The notes under the pieces were generated by a model. It was not told the origin of the DNA, ran no database searches, and worked only from the letters and a program-made list of their open reading frames with translations. From Chitinophaga sp. HK235 (lineage in GTDB: Bacteria > Bacteroidota > Bacteroidia > Chitinophagales > Chitinophagaceae), in NCBI RefSeq assembly GCF_018255755.1, contig NZ_CP073766.1, forward strand, positions 5,392,501 through 5,456,500: a DNA stretch of 64,000 bases. The letters run 5' to 3'. A program made the position numbers and the translations under genes. Of the stretch, positions 33,746 through 43,502 are shown one piece after another. Position 1 is the stretch's first letter. Each line of letters starts with the position of its first letter.

Positions 33746-34933
33746 ATGATCAACAAACTATCCACCGGTCGTATTTTATCTATTGATGCTTTTCGCGGCA
33801 TTACCATTCTGGTGATGATCTTTGTAAACAGTGTAGCGGGTGTACAGGATATTCCTGCATGGATGCAGCATGCACATGCAGAGGAAGACAGGATGACTTT
33901 TGTAGATGTAGTGTTTCCGGCATTTTTATTCATAGTAGGTATGTCGATCCCTTTTGCGATCAACAGCAGGCTGGCCAAAGGCGACAGCTTCTGGCAGCTG
34001 CAGCGGCATATCCTGTGGCGTACACTGGGACTGCTGGTGCTGGGCGTGTTTATGGTGAATACCGGCGGGTTGAATGCTGCTGCTACCGGCATCAGCGTGG
34101 CCGTGTGGGCATTGTTGTTTTATGTAAGTGTGGTGCTGGTATGGAACGTATACACGTTCAAAAAAAGCTGGATAACGTGGTGCTTCAAAGGAGCTGGCAT
34201 CATATGCCTGATCGTGCTGGGTTGTATATACCGTGGTGGTGAAGATGGGAGCCGTCACCTTACACCGCAGTGGTGGGGTATCCTGGGGCTCATCGGCTGG
34301 GCATATTTTTATGCCTGTGTGGTGTACCAGTTGTTCAAAGGCAACTCCAGTGCTATCTTCCTGATGATCGCTGCATGTACCGGGTTTTATATTTTATGTC
34401 AACAACCATTTATGAAAGAAGGAGCCTTGAACTGGCTTACTTCCCAGGAAGGCAATGCTGCGCACCTTTCCATTGTGTTGTGCGGAATGCTGCTTACCTT
34501 ATTTTATTTTGATGAAGACCTTGGTCTGAATGGAAGCCGATTGGTTTCGAGGATAACAGGTTTTGCGCTGATGTTGGCGCTGGCTGCGTTGTGGCTGCGT
34601 CCTTCCTTCAGGATATCCAAGATTCATGCAACGCCCAGCTGGTGCCTGTTCAGCGCCGCTATCTGTGTGGTGGTGTTCTCACTTTTGTATTTTTTAATAG
34701 ATGTAAAACGCGTCAGCAGATGGACTTCTTTCTTCCGGCCTGCCGGTTCTAATCCTTTGCTGACCTACATACTGCCTGATATTGTTTATTTCGGGATGAT
34801 CGCATTAGGTCTAAGTCTGCCGGCTGTTTTACAACAAGGCCTTCCCGGAATTATCTGGTGTATGTGTTTTGCGGTGGCCATGTTATTTGTGGTAAAAGGA
34901 CTCAATAAACTGCGTATCCGCCTGCAACTGTAA
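33746..34933 (+). CDS. DUF5009/HGSNAT-like membrane protein
   Basis: A 395-residue integral membrane protein with about ten helices. The N-terminus RILSIDAFRGITILVMIFVN and FVDVVFPAFLFIVGMSIPFAI match the heparan-alpha-glucosaminide N-acetyltransferase-like/DUF5009 family, which transfers acyl groups to sugars across a membrane. SNPLLTYILPDIVYF occurs near the C-terminus. Substrate is unknown; bacterial members commonly accompany glycan use. No SusC/D partner is adjacent. Confidence 0.8.
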   Translation: MINKLSTGRILSIDAFRGITILVMIFVNSVAGVQDIPAWMQHAHAEEDRMTFVDVVFPAFLFIVGMSIPFAINSRLAKGDSFWQLQRHILWRTLGLLVLGVFMVNTGGLNAAATGISVAVWALLFYVSVVLVWNVYTFKKSWITWCFKGAGIICLIVLGCIYRGGEDGSRHLTPQWWGILGLIGWAYFYACVVYQLFKGNSSAIFLMIAACTGFYILCQQPFMKEGALNWLTSQEGNAAHLSIVLCGMLLTLFYFDEDLGLNGSRLVSRITGFALMLALAALWLRPSFRISKIHATPSWCLFSAAICVVVFSLLYFLIDVKRVSRWTSFFRPAGSNPLLTYILPDIVYFGMIALGLSLPAVLQQGLPGIIWCMCFAVAMLFVVKGLNKLRIRLQL

Positions 34934-35089
34934 CTTTCTCCCTCCTTATTCCGTTATAGCATATACGTAGTGTAGAAAATATCTGCGTATGAAACATCCG
35001 TATGCCTTGTTTATACGTAGATATGTGTGGTATTGCGTTTGTAACCATAATTCCGTGAACAATTTTTTTATCCCAAAAACGATCCACTG

Positions 35090-35329
35090 ATGAAAAAAAT
35101 AGCGATCATATTAGTGTTGGCAGGGGTGATTTTAGCTACCTTAGCACAGTATGCCTATTCAAACGATTGGATGTGGTTCAGAATCTTCCACACCCTCGGT
35201 TTCATAGGCTATATATTTATCATCAGCGGACTGGCTTATTTTTCCCTGTGGTTGATTCATCAGCTCTCCCGCGATGAAAAGAACAGAATCAAACGTTATT
35301 ATCAGCAGCACAGAGAAAAAGAAGCATAG
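35090..35329 (+). CDS. Small two-helix membrane protein
   Basis: A 79-residue protein with two hydrophobic segments (KKIAIILVLAGVILATLA and IGYIFIISGLAYFSLWLI) and a basic, charged C-terminus. No family is recognised. It is 24 bases upstream of another small gene on the same strand and the two are likely co-transcribed. Confidence 0.6.
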   Translation: MKKIAIILVLAGVILATLAQYAYSNDWMWFRIFHTLGFIGYIFIISGLAYFSLWLIHQLSRDEKNRIKRYYQQHREKEA

Positions 35330-35353
35330 AACCGCACAACACGGTTGTAAACT

Positions 35354-35605
35354 ATGGCAACAGATATTTTTACGCTGAAGTTTGAATATAAGGGTCACCC
35401 TCATATTCTGGAAGTGAACACGGTACACCAGACCTATAAAACAGTATACAAAGTAGTTATTGGAGAGCACGAAATCACCTACGAGCCCGACGAAGAAGGA
35501 TATGTAAGGGCCGTATCAGACAAACCCATACACGACCATCCCCGTCCGGTAGATATCGAATTATTACATCACGTGGCCGAACTCATCGTCCATCATATCC
35601 TGTAA
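35354..35605 (+). CDS. Small protein of unknown function, 83 residues
   Basis: A cytoplasmic protein with a beta-rich first part (TDIFTLKFEYKGHPHILEV, YKVVIGEHEITYEPDEEG) and a His-rich end (HHVAELIVHHIL). Its size and composition look like a conserved small Bacteroidota protein, but I do not recognise a family. The stop at 35605 abuts the stop of the convergent antiporter gene at 35606. Confidence 0.6.
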   Translation: MATDIFTLKFEYKGHPHILEVNTVHQTYKTVYKVVIGEHEITYEPDEEGYVRAVSDKPIHDHPRPVDIELLHHVAELIVHHIL

Positions 35606-37495
35606 TCACGTTTCCGGCTCACCACGGACTTCATCACGGATAGTCTCTGCATCCCAGCCCTGCCCCTCATCCAGCCAGGTTTTGATACGGTCGGAAGAAA
35701 TGAGCTTTTCCATTTCTTCGATCCGCTCCCTCATGCTGTTGACATATTGTTTCTTGTCATCACGAAGAGCAGAAAGGCTTTTCAGCGTCTGCTCATCCTG
35801 ACGGAAAAATGTCCGTGCCGCCCGCTCACTGTGGTAGGCCCGCGCTCCCAGCATCCGCAAGGCATCTACGCCCATACGCAGCGAGGTGTCTACCGTCTCC
35901 CGGTAAATATGTAATACGCCCAGGTCCATCAGGTCAAAGGTATCTTCTACCTGCTGGGCCCTTACCAGCAGCTGCAGATGCGGGAAATATTTACGGGCCA
36001 GCTCCACAATCTGCCGGGTCTGATCAAAGTTGTCGGTGGCTACAATCAGCAGTTTGGCATCGTTGGCCCCGGCAGCCACCAGCAGATCATAACGGGAGGC
36101 ATCACCGTAATATACTTTGATGCCCAGGTTGTGCAGCGCATCCACCCTGTCGGAATCCAGGTCCAGGATAGTACATTTGATACCATTAGCCCGAATAAAA
36201 CGGCCTGTCATGCTGCCAAAGCGGCCAAAGCCTGCAATGATCACCGGATTTTTCTCATTGATTTCATCAGAAGACCTTTCCTCCTGGTCGGATGCCTGGC
36301 GGGTAAACCGTGGCTGTACCACCTTTTCATACAATAGCATAATCAATGGTGTGAGGGCCATACTGATGGCAACAATAGCCGTGAGCATCGCTGTCAGCTT
36401 TTCATCCAGCAGTCTTACCTGGCTGCTGAAAGACAACAGCACAAAGGCAAACTCACCAATGTCCGCCAGGGCAAAGGCAAACAACAGGTTCTGGTCTGTA
36501 CTTAGCTTGAAGATCTTCCCCAGTATCAGCAGCACAATGGCTTTCACCAGCATAAGTCCAATCACCAGCCCGAATATCAGCAAGGGTTCCTGCAGTATCA
36601 GCGAAAAATCAATAGAGGCTCCTACGGCAATAAAAAACAATCCCAGTAAGAGGCCTTTGAAGGGTTCTATGTCACTCTCCAGTTCGTGCCGGTATTCACT
36701 GTTGGCCAGTACCACACCGCCCAGAAAGGCGCCCAGCGCGGAACTGAGTCCTACAAGGTTCATCAGCACCGCAATGGCTACCACCATCAGCAGGGCCGTG
36801 GCGGTAAATAGTTCACGTACCCGCGTACGGGCAATGATTCGCATCAGCGGATTTACAAGGTACCTGCCGGCGATGATAATGGCGGCAACGGCCCCCAATA
36901 CTACCAGGGTCTGGCCCCAGGCGGGCAGGTCGTCACGAAGAGAGTGTTCATGCAGCTCCGGTGCTGCAGCTGCATGAGTGGCCAGCAACGGAAAAATGGC
37001 CAGCATGGGGATCACGGCAATATCCTGGAAAAGTAATACGGAGAAAGAGCTCTGTCCTGCTGCTGTGTTCATCCACCCTTTTTCATTAAGCGTCTGTAAA
37101 ACAATAGCCGTGGAGGATAACGACAGGATCATACCCAATGCCAGCGACGCATTAAACGGCTGGCCCAACAGATAAGCCAAACCGGCAATGGCAGCGGCAC
37201 TCCCCAGCACCTGAAGCCCTCCCAGCCCCAATATGGATGTACGTAACCGCCACAACAGCGTTGGCTCCAGCTCCATCCCAATCAGAAACAACATCATCAC
37301 CACCCCGAACTCCGCAAAATGCATAATATCCTCACCCTCCTTGCCAATGAATCCCAGTAAAGAAGGTCCTATGATCACACCCGCGATGAGATACCCCAAC
37401 ACTGCACCCAGCCCCATCTTTTTAGCAAGGGGCACAAATACAATAGCAGCAGCCAGGTATACCATCGACTGAAATAAAAGGGAATGTTGATTCAT
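35606..37495 (-). CDS. CPA2-type K+/H+ antiporter with RCK domain (Kef-like)
   Basis: A 629-residue protein. The first ~380 residues are the twelve-helix CPA2 exchanger (LGAVLGYLIAGVIIGPSLLG, LFLIGMELEPTLLWRL, GAFLGGVVLANSEYRHELE). Residues about 415-530 are the TrkA-N/RCK domain with GFGRFGSMTGR and the acidic end LDLDSDRVDAL typical of NAD(H)-binding folds. It closely resembles KefB/KefC, whose efflux is gated by glutathione adducts. The upstream oxidoreductase, 2 bases away, is the KefF/KefG-type partner, so they are one operon. Confidence 0.88.
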   Translation of the reverse strand: MNQHSLLFQSMVYLAAAIVFVPLAKKMGLGAVLGYLIAGVIIGPSLLGFIGKEGEDIMHFAEFGVVMMLFLIGMELEPTLLWRLRTSILGLGGLQVLGSAAAIAGLAYLLGQPFNASLALGMILSLSSTAIVLQTLNEKGWMNTAAGQSSFSVLLFQDIAVIPMLAIFPLLATHAAAAPELHEHSLRDDLPAWGQTLVVLGAVAAIIIAGRYLVNPLMRIIARTRVRELFTATALLMVVAIAVLMNLVGLSSALGAFLGGVVLANSEYRHELESDIEPFKGLLLGLFFIAVGASIDFSLILQEPLLIFGLVIGLMLVKAIVLLILGKIFKLSTDQNLLFAFALADIGEFAFVLLSFSSQVRLLDEKLTAMLTAIVAISMALTPLIMLLYEKVVQPRFTRQASDQEERSSDEINEKNPVIIAGFGRFGSMTGRFIRANGIKCTILDLDSDRVDALHNLGIKVYYGDASRYDLLVAAGANDAKLLIVATDNFDQTRQIVELARKYFPHLQLLVRAQQVEDTFDLMDLGVLHIYRETVDTSLRMGVDALRMLGARAYHSERAARTFFRQDEQTLKSLSALRDDKKQYVNSMRERIEEMEKLISSDRIKTWLDEGQGWDAETIRDEVRGEPET

Positions 37496-37497
37496 AC

Positions 37498-38103
37498 TTA
37501 TTGGGTTTGTGATGGAAGTTGAAGGGCTTCGTTCATATAGGTCAGCTGTGGCAGGACGGATAAGTCAATTTTATCGTCCCGCAGCATCTCCAGCATCTGG
37601 CGGTATCGTTTGGCTTCCTCCCGGATGTCTGCAATATCCATCCGGTGCACGCCATAGATCAGATAGGGTGCCGCATATTGCATGTTGCACAGCACGGCTG
37701 TTTGAGTAAAAGGTGCCAGAAACTGGCGGACAGAATATTGATGTTTTCCCTCTTTATGATAAGCACTTTCAGCACCACCGGCGGAAATAACATTGGTAAA
37801 ATATTTCCCTTTCAGGGCTTTGCCGGTATGACCATAGGCCCATCCATGCTCCAGCACCAGGTCCAGCCACTGCTTTACAATGGCAGGGGCGCTGTACCAA
37901 TAAAAAGGATGCTGCATCAGAATGATATCATGCTTTTCGAGCAAATGCTGCTCCCTGTTAATATTGATATCCATTTCCGGATACTGTTCGTACAGATCAT
38001 TAAAGGTGATGCCCGGCATCCCTTTGATAGCGGTCAGCAGCTGTGCCTGCACTCTCGACTTCTCCAGCGCCGGATGCGCAAAATTGATTAATACCCTGGC
38101 CAT
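37498..38103 (-). CDS. NAD(P)H oxidoreductase, KefF/KefG-like
   Basis: A 201-residue flavodoxin-like quinone reductase. Landmarks are VLINFAHPALEKSRVQAQLL at the N-terminus, HDIILMQHPFYWYSAPAIVKQWLDLVLEHGWAYG, and FTNVISAGGAESAYHKEG, which are the FMN-binding and family-specific loops of the KefF/MdaB group. It is co-transcribed with the antiporter downstream (2-base spacing) and likely regulates it. The ATG at 38103 lies 10 bases from the ClC stop. Confidence 0.88.
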   Translation of the reverse strand: MARVLINFAHPALEKSRVQAQLLTAIKGMPGITFNDLYEQYPEMDININREQHLLEKHDIILMQHPFYWYSAPAIVKQWLDLVLEHGWAYGHTGKALKGKYFTNVISAGGAESAYHKEGKHQYSVRQFLAPFTQTAVLCNMQYAAPYLIYGVHRMDIADIREEAKRYRQMLEMLRDDKIDLSVLPQLTYMNEALQLPSQTQ

Positions 38104-38113
38104 ATATATTTGT

Positions 38114-39964
38114 CTATCCTTCGGAATATTCCTGTAATAACAATCGGTACTTACTAAGGATACTTGATTTGGAGATAAACCCGATCAGCTGCTTATCCTG
38201 CACCACTGGTAAACTCCATACATGTGCCTCGTCAAATTTTTTGAGTACCAGCGTAATATTCTCTTTTAAAGATACTACTGCCGGCGGAGCTTTCATTAAT
38301 TTCTTAACAGTGACAGTATCGTATAGTTCCGGGCTGAACAGAATAGGACGGATATCATCCAGGGTGATGACCCCTTCCAGCACCTGCTGCGCATTCACGA
38401 CCGCAATAATATTATGCTGCCCTTGTTTGACTATTTCTATCAGCTCCCGCAGATTGCTGTTGATATCGATCTGCTGGATATCTCTTTCTACCAGTTCCTC
38501 CAGCTTCAACATCAGCAGGATATTGCTGTCGTGCGCTTTGGTAAACACTTTCCCCTCCTCAGCCAGTAGTTTGATTTCCGGAGAGATGGGTGAAAACCAT
38601 TTAGCCATCAGGTACGAGGTGGTGGCAACGATCATCAGCGGAATAAACAAATCATAACCGGAGCTGGATTCCGCTATCAGGAAAATGGCCGTCAGCGGGG
38701 CATACATCACACCCGACATCACGCCAGCCATGCCTACTATCACCAGATTAGTGACCGGCACATCTTTCAGCCCTATCTCCGAACAAAGCATCGCAAAGAA
38801 AAAGCCCAGAAAGCCACCGGCAAACAGCGACGGTGCAAAATTACCGCCATTACCCCCGCTCTGGATAGTGATAGAAGTGGCAAAAGCCTTCAGCAAACAA
38901 ACACAGCCAGTAAAAACCAGCAGCATCCAGCTTTGTGGCGGTAGGTAGCCAAAGAAGCTGTTTTGAAGAATCGTTTCACCATGACCACTAGCCAATGACT
39001 TCACAGCAGCATAACCTTCCCCGAACAAGGGAGGTAGCGCCACACAAAGAAATGATACCAGCACCCCGCCCAGCATGGCCCTCTGTAATGGACTCCAGGA
39101 AAGGCGTTTGAAGAAATGTTCCACCTTATGTGACAGCACCACAAAATAGCGGGCATAAAATCCACACAGCAGGCCCAGTACAATATAAAAAGGAACGTTA
39201 TGATAGTTGAAAGGTGTCCGGGATTCAAAGTGAAACAGCACCTCTTCCTGTAAGATAATCTTGGAGAGCAGGCTACCACAAACCGCGGCTACGATCAGTG
39301 GCATAAAATCTGAAAACACCACGCCGGTCAACAGGATTTCGAATGCAAACATCATCCCGGCTATGGGCGCATTAAAAGCAGCGGCAATACCGGCAGTGGC
39401 GCCGGCGGCCAGCAGCAATGTCCGCTCTTTATATCCCAGGGAATAGGTCCTGGCGTAGTTGGAACCCAGGGCCGCACCGGTGACGGCTATAGGGCTCTCC
39501 AGTCCGGCGGAACCGCCCAGCCCAACAGTGATGGCACTTTGCAGAATCTGGGAGTACATTTTTACCGGCGGGATCAGACTCGAATTCTGGGCTATCTCAT
39601 GAAGGATGGCCGGAATCCCTTTACGAGACTGGCCTTTAAAGAAAAAGATGACGATCAGGGTGGTCAATACTATTCCCAGGAAGGGAAATACAACATAAAA
39701 AATGACCTGCGTGCCGAAATGTACTTTGTAGGTAATAACATAGTGAATATAGTGTACCAGCATCTTCAGCACCACACCTGCCAGTCCTGCGGTACAACCT
39801 ACCAGAATACCGGAGAGTAACAGGAATTGATTACGGGTCAGGTTGTTATGCAGCCAATGCAGGATTAACTCATAGCTTTTGGCTTTTCTGACGCTGAATT
39901 GCTCAAAATCTCTCTTAAACCTGAAAAAGCTATGATGTTTCCGGATACGGCTAAATTGACTCAT
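38114..39964 (-). CDS. ClC-family chloride channel/transporter with CBS domains
   Basis: A 616-residue ClC protein. The filter motifs are visible: GLGGSAGLESPIAVTG (with the gating Glu) and GGNGGNFAPSLFAGGF. After about residue 455 come two CBS domains (VERDIQQIDINSNLRELIEI and PPAVVSLKENITLVLKKFDEA), which in this family bind nucleotides and regulate transport. It is the upstream neighbour of the Kef operon on the same strand, 10 bases away, so one transcript may cover ion homeostasis genes 39964-35606. Confidence 0.9.
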   Translation of the reverse strand: MSQFSRIRKHHSFFRFKRDFEQFSVRKAKSYELILHWLHNNLTRNQFLLLSGILVGCTAGLAGVVLKMLVHYIHYVITYKVHFGTQVIFYVVFPFLGIVLTTLIVIFFFKGQSRKGIPAILHEIAQNSSLIPPVKMYSQILQSAITVGLGGSAGLESPIAVTGAALGSNYARTYSLGYKERTLLLAAGATAGIAAAFNAPIAGMMFAFEILLTGVVFSDFMPLIVAAVCGSLLSKIILQEEVLFHFESRTPFNYHNVPFYIVLGLLCGFYARYFVVLSHKVEHFFKRLSWSPLQRAMLGGVLVSFLCVALPPLFGEGYAAVKSLASGHGETILQNSFFGYLPPQSWMLLVFTGCVCLLKAFATSITIQSGGNGGNFAPSLFAGGFLGFFFAMLCSEIGLKDVPVTNLVIVGMAGVMSGVMYAPLTAIFLIAESSSGYDLFIPLMIVATTSYLMAKWFSPISPEIKLLAEEGKVFTKAHDSNILLMLKLEELVERDIQQIDINSNLRELIEIVKQGQHNIIAVVNAQQVLEGVITLDDIRPILFSPELYDTVTVKKLMKAPPAVVSLKENITLVLKKFDEAHVWSLPVVQDKQLIGFISKSSILSKYRLLLQEYSEG

Positions 39965-39980
39965 GTGGCAAATTTATGGA

Positions 39981-40889
39981 TCACAGCTCAATCAACGCAT
40001 AAACTTTATCGTTCATGTATGGTCCGCCGGGATGCCGGGCGGTATAATCCAGGTTGATCCAGTACTCGCCTTTTAATTCGTGATAATAAAGCTCCTTGAT
40101 GATGGGTTTGGGAAAAAGAGTCACGATGGCCTGCTTCATAATCTCGAAATCATCTTTGCTGCCGCAATACAGTTCAGGATATGCATGGCCTTTGATGAGT
40201 ACTATACGGCAGCGGGCCCCGACAGACTGCAGACAGGAGGTCATCAGAATAGAGTGGTCATCGCAATCACCTCCCAGTCCATTCTGGATGGTTTCCTGAG
40301 GGGTGGCAAAATATTCGTCCCTGCGGGAGTCGAGCACATATTTGAAATTATGGTTGATATAACGGAAAAGTGACAGGAAGCGGGTAATCTTCCCATATTT
40401 ATAAAAATACTCGTCATAATAATCCAGCGAATGTTTTACGGAGAAGTTGCGGACTACAGAATCCTGATAGTTGACCTTCTCCCGCATGCCTCTTACGGTT
40501 TTATCGCGGTAGCTCTCTACCCTGCGGGGGTACAAGCTGAGGATGTCGAGTTGTTTGCTGTCTTTGGTGCCCCAGTTGCCCTGCACCATCCCTTTGTAAT
40601 CGTTCAGTACATTGGAAAAGGTATAGCTGTCCCGGTATTTGTTGATCAGCAGCAAGCTGCATACCAGCAGAAATGCGGGTATGACCAGTGGCTGGAAAAC
40701 CCATCTGAGAGCATATACCAGCAGGATACTGATGATGGTAGAAACTACCAGGTCAATATGGAACCCTCCTGCCACGATAGGCGGGATGAACCGGTTTATA
40801 TAAGGTGCAAGTGGTAACAACGTCAAGAGGCTCAATGAGTTGAGCAGTAGTTTTGTAGACGTTGAGTATTTAATTTCATCAATGGCCAT
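39981..40889 (-). CDS. Transglutaminase-like membrane protein
   Basis: A 302-residue protein from the ATG at 40889; a TTG at 40922 is possible but adds an unconvincing extension. Three to four membrane helices occupy residues 10-90. The C-terminal half is a transglutaminase-like cysteine-protease fold: Cys in GGDCDDHSILMTSCLQ, His in KGHAYPELYCG, Asp in NLDYTARHPGG. Bacterial members are usually not crosslinkers, and substrates are unknown. It lies 33 bases downstream of the STAND NTPase and is probably in the same transcript. Confidence 0.75.
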   Translation of the reverse strand: MAIDEIKYSTSTKLLLNSLSLLTLLPLAPYINRFIPPIVAGGFHIDLVVSTIISILLVYALRWVFQPLVIPAFLLVCSLLLINKYRDSYTFSNVLNDYKGMVQGNWGTKDSKQLDILSLYPRRVESYRDKTVRGMREKVNYQDSVVRNFSVKHSLDYYDEYFYKYGKITRFLSLFRYINHNFKYVLDSRRDEYFATPQETIQNGLGGDCDDHSILMTSCLQSVGARCRIVLIKGHAYPELYCGSKDDFEIMKQAIVTLFPKPIIKELYYHELKGEYWINLDYTARHPGGPYMNDKVYALIEL

Positions 40890-40922
40890 TATGCTATGCA
40901 AGAAAGCAAAATTATGCCACAA

Positions 40923-43502
40923 TCACCTGGCAAAATTTGGAATGGCTTGTTTGAAAGAGGTACTGTTTCTGATTAGTTCGATTTGTTGTTGTGTGTCGGT
41001 GATTTGTTTGTCCATGTTGAGATCGCGGTAGATATTCTTCAGCAGTGCGAAATTCATCAGCGCGAGTACTTTCATGTCCAGTTTCTGTGCACTCTCGATG
41101 GCTATTTCCGCGGTACGGATAGCCTTGTGGAATTCATGTTCATTATAATATACAGTAGCATGCAACAGTTTCTGGAATGATTCCAGGAATTTGCCACTGA
41201 AATAGTCGGAAGAATATTTTTTGATTATCTGATCGGCATGACGGCAGATCCTTTCCGCTGATTTGATATTCCCCAGTCCAAGGTGGCCCTGTGCCTGCCA
41301 GCACAGCAGCATGAGCCGGAATGAGTCCGTTTTTCGGTAAGGCAGGGAAGGATATGCCTGGAACAGGCGTTGGGTGAAGTTGAGCAGATGTTCATAATCT
41401 CCCATCAGCAGGAAGGCGGTACCCATGTTACGGAATACAATTTCCTGCGCCACAGAAATATGCTGCCGGGAAGTATGTCCCCAGTATTGCTGATACTGGT
41501 AGATTTTAGCCCGGATGGTTTCATTCACGAAGCCGAATTTGAGGTATTCGTAAATAAAGAGCAGTACTTCATAAGGAGTTACCCACAGTTCACCATCAAA
41601 TTCATCTGCAGTGTATAGTTTTTTGATGCTGTTCAGTTCCAGTTCACACTGCTCGGCGTCGAGCTGCAGCATGGCCATGGTAAACAACATATTCCTGATT
41701 TTGAGTTTGTCTTCCCGGGCTTCTGCCAGTCCCAGCAGGGCGTTCAGCACTTTTCGTTTACGGAAGTGCATGAATTCGTCGTTGATGATCTGGCTGAGCG
41801 GGTTTTTCTTGAAGAATCCTGAGGGGAAGATCGATTTTAATTCCACCTGATTGTTGCCTTCATGTTGATAATGCAGCACGAGGTATTCCAGCAGATGGGA
41901 TTTTTCGATGTTAGCCAGCGGGAGATGGAACATTTTGATGATGCCCTCAGTTTGCCGGGAGGTGATGGTATAACGTAGGAGCCATCGGAACACCCCGATA
42001 CGGTAGGGCGATTGCGGGAGATGATCCAGTATACTGCGCAGCAGGTTCTCATTGATTTCCTGGTTGCTTTGCTGCAGGTAGTGCATGGCCACAAAATATT
42101 CCAGCAGGAAGGTGTGGGCAAAACGCACTTTTACATGGAACATGATTTCCTGACTAAGGTTTTCTTCTGCCAGGATGTTATCTGCCAGCAGTTCCTTATA
42201 GGCAGGGAACAGGTCTGCATTCTGGTTGAGCAGCTTGCTTTTATCTATATAGATACCGCTTCTGCCGTAGTCGAGTAACGTCAGCAGTTTTTCGATGATC
42301 TTTATTTTAAAAGAGTTGGTTTGGGAGTTGAATACACGATTCTGTACAAACCGGGATACGATTTCAAACAGACTGAGGTGTTCATCCACAAAGTTTTGAT
42401 CGGGGCCGGTATTGAGCTGACAGAAGAGTTGCAGGTAGTACGGGTTGCGTAGCTTCTGCAGAAAGCTCTCTGAAAACATGCGCACCGTGGATGGATCGAA
42501 ATGATGGTTATACAGCACAGACTTCACTTCCTGTTCAGCGAGGGCCGGCATGTTGATATTGGTTTCTTCGTCCATTTCGGGGCCCAGGTACCAGTAGCGG
42601 CGGAAGGCCGGGTACTGGTGGGAATGCTGGAATATCTCCGACCAGGTGCTGCTGCGGATAGAAAGGATCACTTTCACCCACGGATAGCGGTCGTTGGAGT
42701 ACACGAAGTCTTCCAGTTTGGTATATAATAGTTTGAGTTTATCACCGGATACGGCGATCTCATCGAAGCCATCTATAATGAGAATGAGGCGGCCACCTTT
42801 ATTATTAAAGTGGCTGGCGAAGTATTCCCGGAAGTTTTCACCCTTGCCGAGGTCCATTTGGTTGTCGAGCCAGTTGGCCAGCGAGAAGCCTTTCAGGAGG
42901 AGGCTTCCGGCAGCGTGTGCGTGGATGAACCAGCATACGTCGTGTTTGAACCGGGCGTCTTTGCAGAACCAGAAGTGTTCGGCCAGATGTACCAGGGCCA
43001 CGGACTTTCCCCAGCCTGAAGGTGCAATCAGGGCCGTGGCAGCATAATCGCTTTCGAGGAAGCGCTCAATATGTGCGTTGCAGAATGAACGGGGAACCGT
43101 GAACGGAAATGAAATACCAGAGCGGTTTTTAAGTGTCAGGATGGTATAATGTGACACCGCGTCCGCTTTGGTTTTCAGTTCATCCCACCTGCGTGTGTCC
43201 AGTTGCTGGTTGCTGCGACTGGCATTGTTGAGCAGTTGATAATGATGTTGCTGGAAATCTTCCCAGTCCTTGAACCGGCAATACTGGGACAGGGTGTTTA
43301 ATGTGTAACGTGAAAAGCTGTGTTGTGTAACAGCAAATCCGAATACCCTTTTGAGCGTTGTTTCGCTCACCAGTTTTGTGGTGTTATCCAATATGGACTG
43401 AGCCAGATTCTTGCAATCTGCTGATGACATGACTTCAACGCCGTATCTGCGTAAAACTTCTTTCTGCAGTGTCATGATGAAGTCATAGGATAGATCAATC
43501 AT
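40923..43502 (-). CDS. STAND/NACHT-like NTPase with C-terminal repeats
   Basis: An 859-residue protein from the ATG at 43502 (a TTG three codons upstream is less likely). Residues about 10-85 form an N-terminal domain (VLRRYGVEVMSSAD, VSETTLKRVFGF, YTLNTLSQYCRFKDWEDF) that looks helix-turn-helix-like. Walker A is APSGWGKS at about 160-167; Walker B is RLILIIDGFDE at about 238-248, the NACHT-type arrangement. The C-terminal ~300 residues are TPR-like helices. Such proteins are regulatory or defence ATPases (STAND/Avs-like), but no effector domain such as a nuclease is visible, so its role is uncertain. Confidence 0.75.
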   Translation of the reverse strand: MIDLSYDFIMTLQKEVLRRYGVEVMSSADCKNLAQSILDNTTKLVSETTLKRVFGFAVTQHSFSRYTLNTLSQYCRFKDWEDFQQHHYQLLNNASRSNQQLDTRRWDELKTKADAVSHYTILTLKNRSGISFPFTVPRSFCNAHIERFLESDYAATALIAPSGWGKSVALVHLAEHFWFCKDARFKHDVCWFIHAHAAGSLLLKGFSLANWLDNQMDLGKGENFREYFASHFNNKGGRLILIIDGFDEIAVSGDKLKLLYTKLEDFVYSNDRYPWVKVILSIRSSTWSEIFQHSHQYPAFRRYWYLGPEMDEETNINMPALAEQEVKSVLYNHHFDPSTVRMFSESFLQKLRNPYYLQLFCQLNTGPDQNFVDEHLSLFEIVSRFVQNRVFNSQTNSFKIKIIEKLLTLLDYGRSGIYIDKSKLLNQNADLFPAYKELLADNILAEENLSQEIMFHVKVRFAHTFLLEYFVAMHYLQQSNQEINENLLRSILDHLPQSPYRIGVFRWLLRYTITSRQTEGIIKMFHLPLANIEKSHLLEYLVLHYQHEGNNQVELKSIFPSGFFKKNPLSQIINDEFMHFRKRKVLNALLGLAEAREDKLKIRNMLFTMAMLQLDAEQCELELNSIKKLYTADEFDGELWVTPYEVLLFIYEYLKFGFVNETIRAKIYQYQQYWGHTSRQHISVAQEIVFRNMGTAFLLMGDYEHLLNFTQRLFQAYPSLPYRKTDSFRLMLLCWQAQGHLGLGNIKSAERICRHADQIIKKYSSDYFSGKFLESFQKLLHATVYYNEHEFHKAIRTAEIAIESAQKLDMKVLALMNFALLKNIYRDLNMDKQITDTQQQIELIRNSTSFKQAIPNFAR

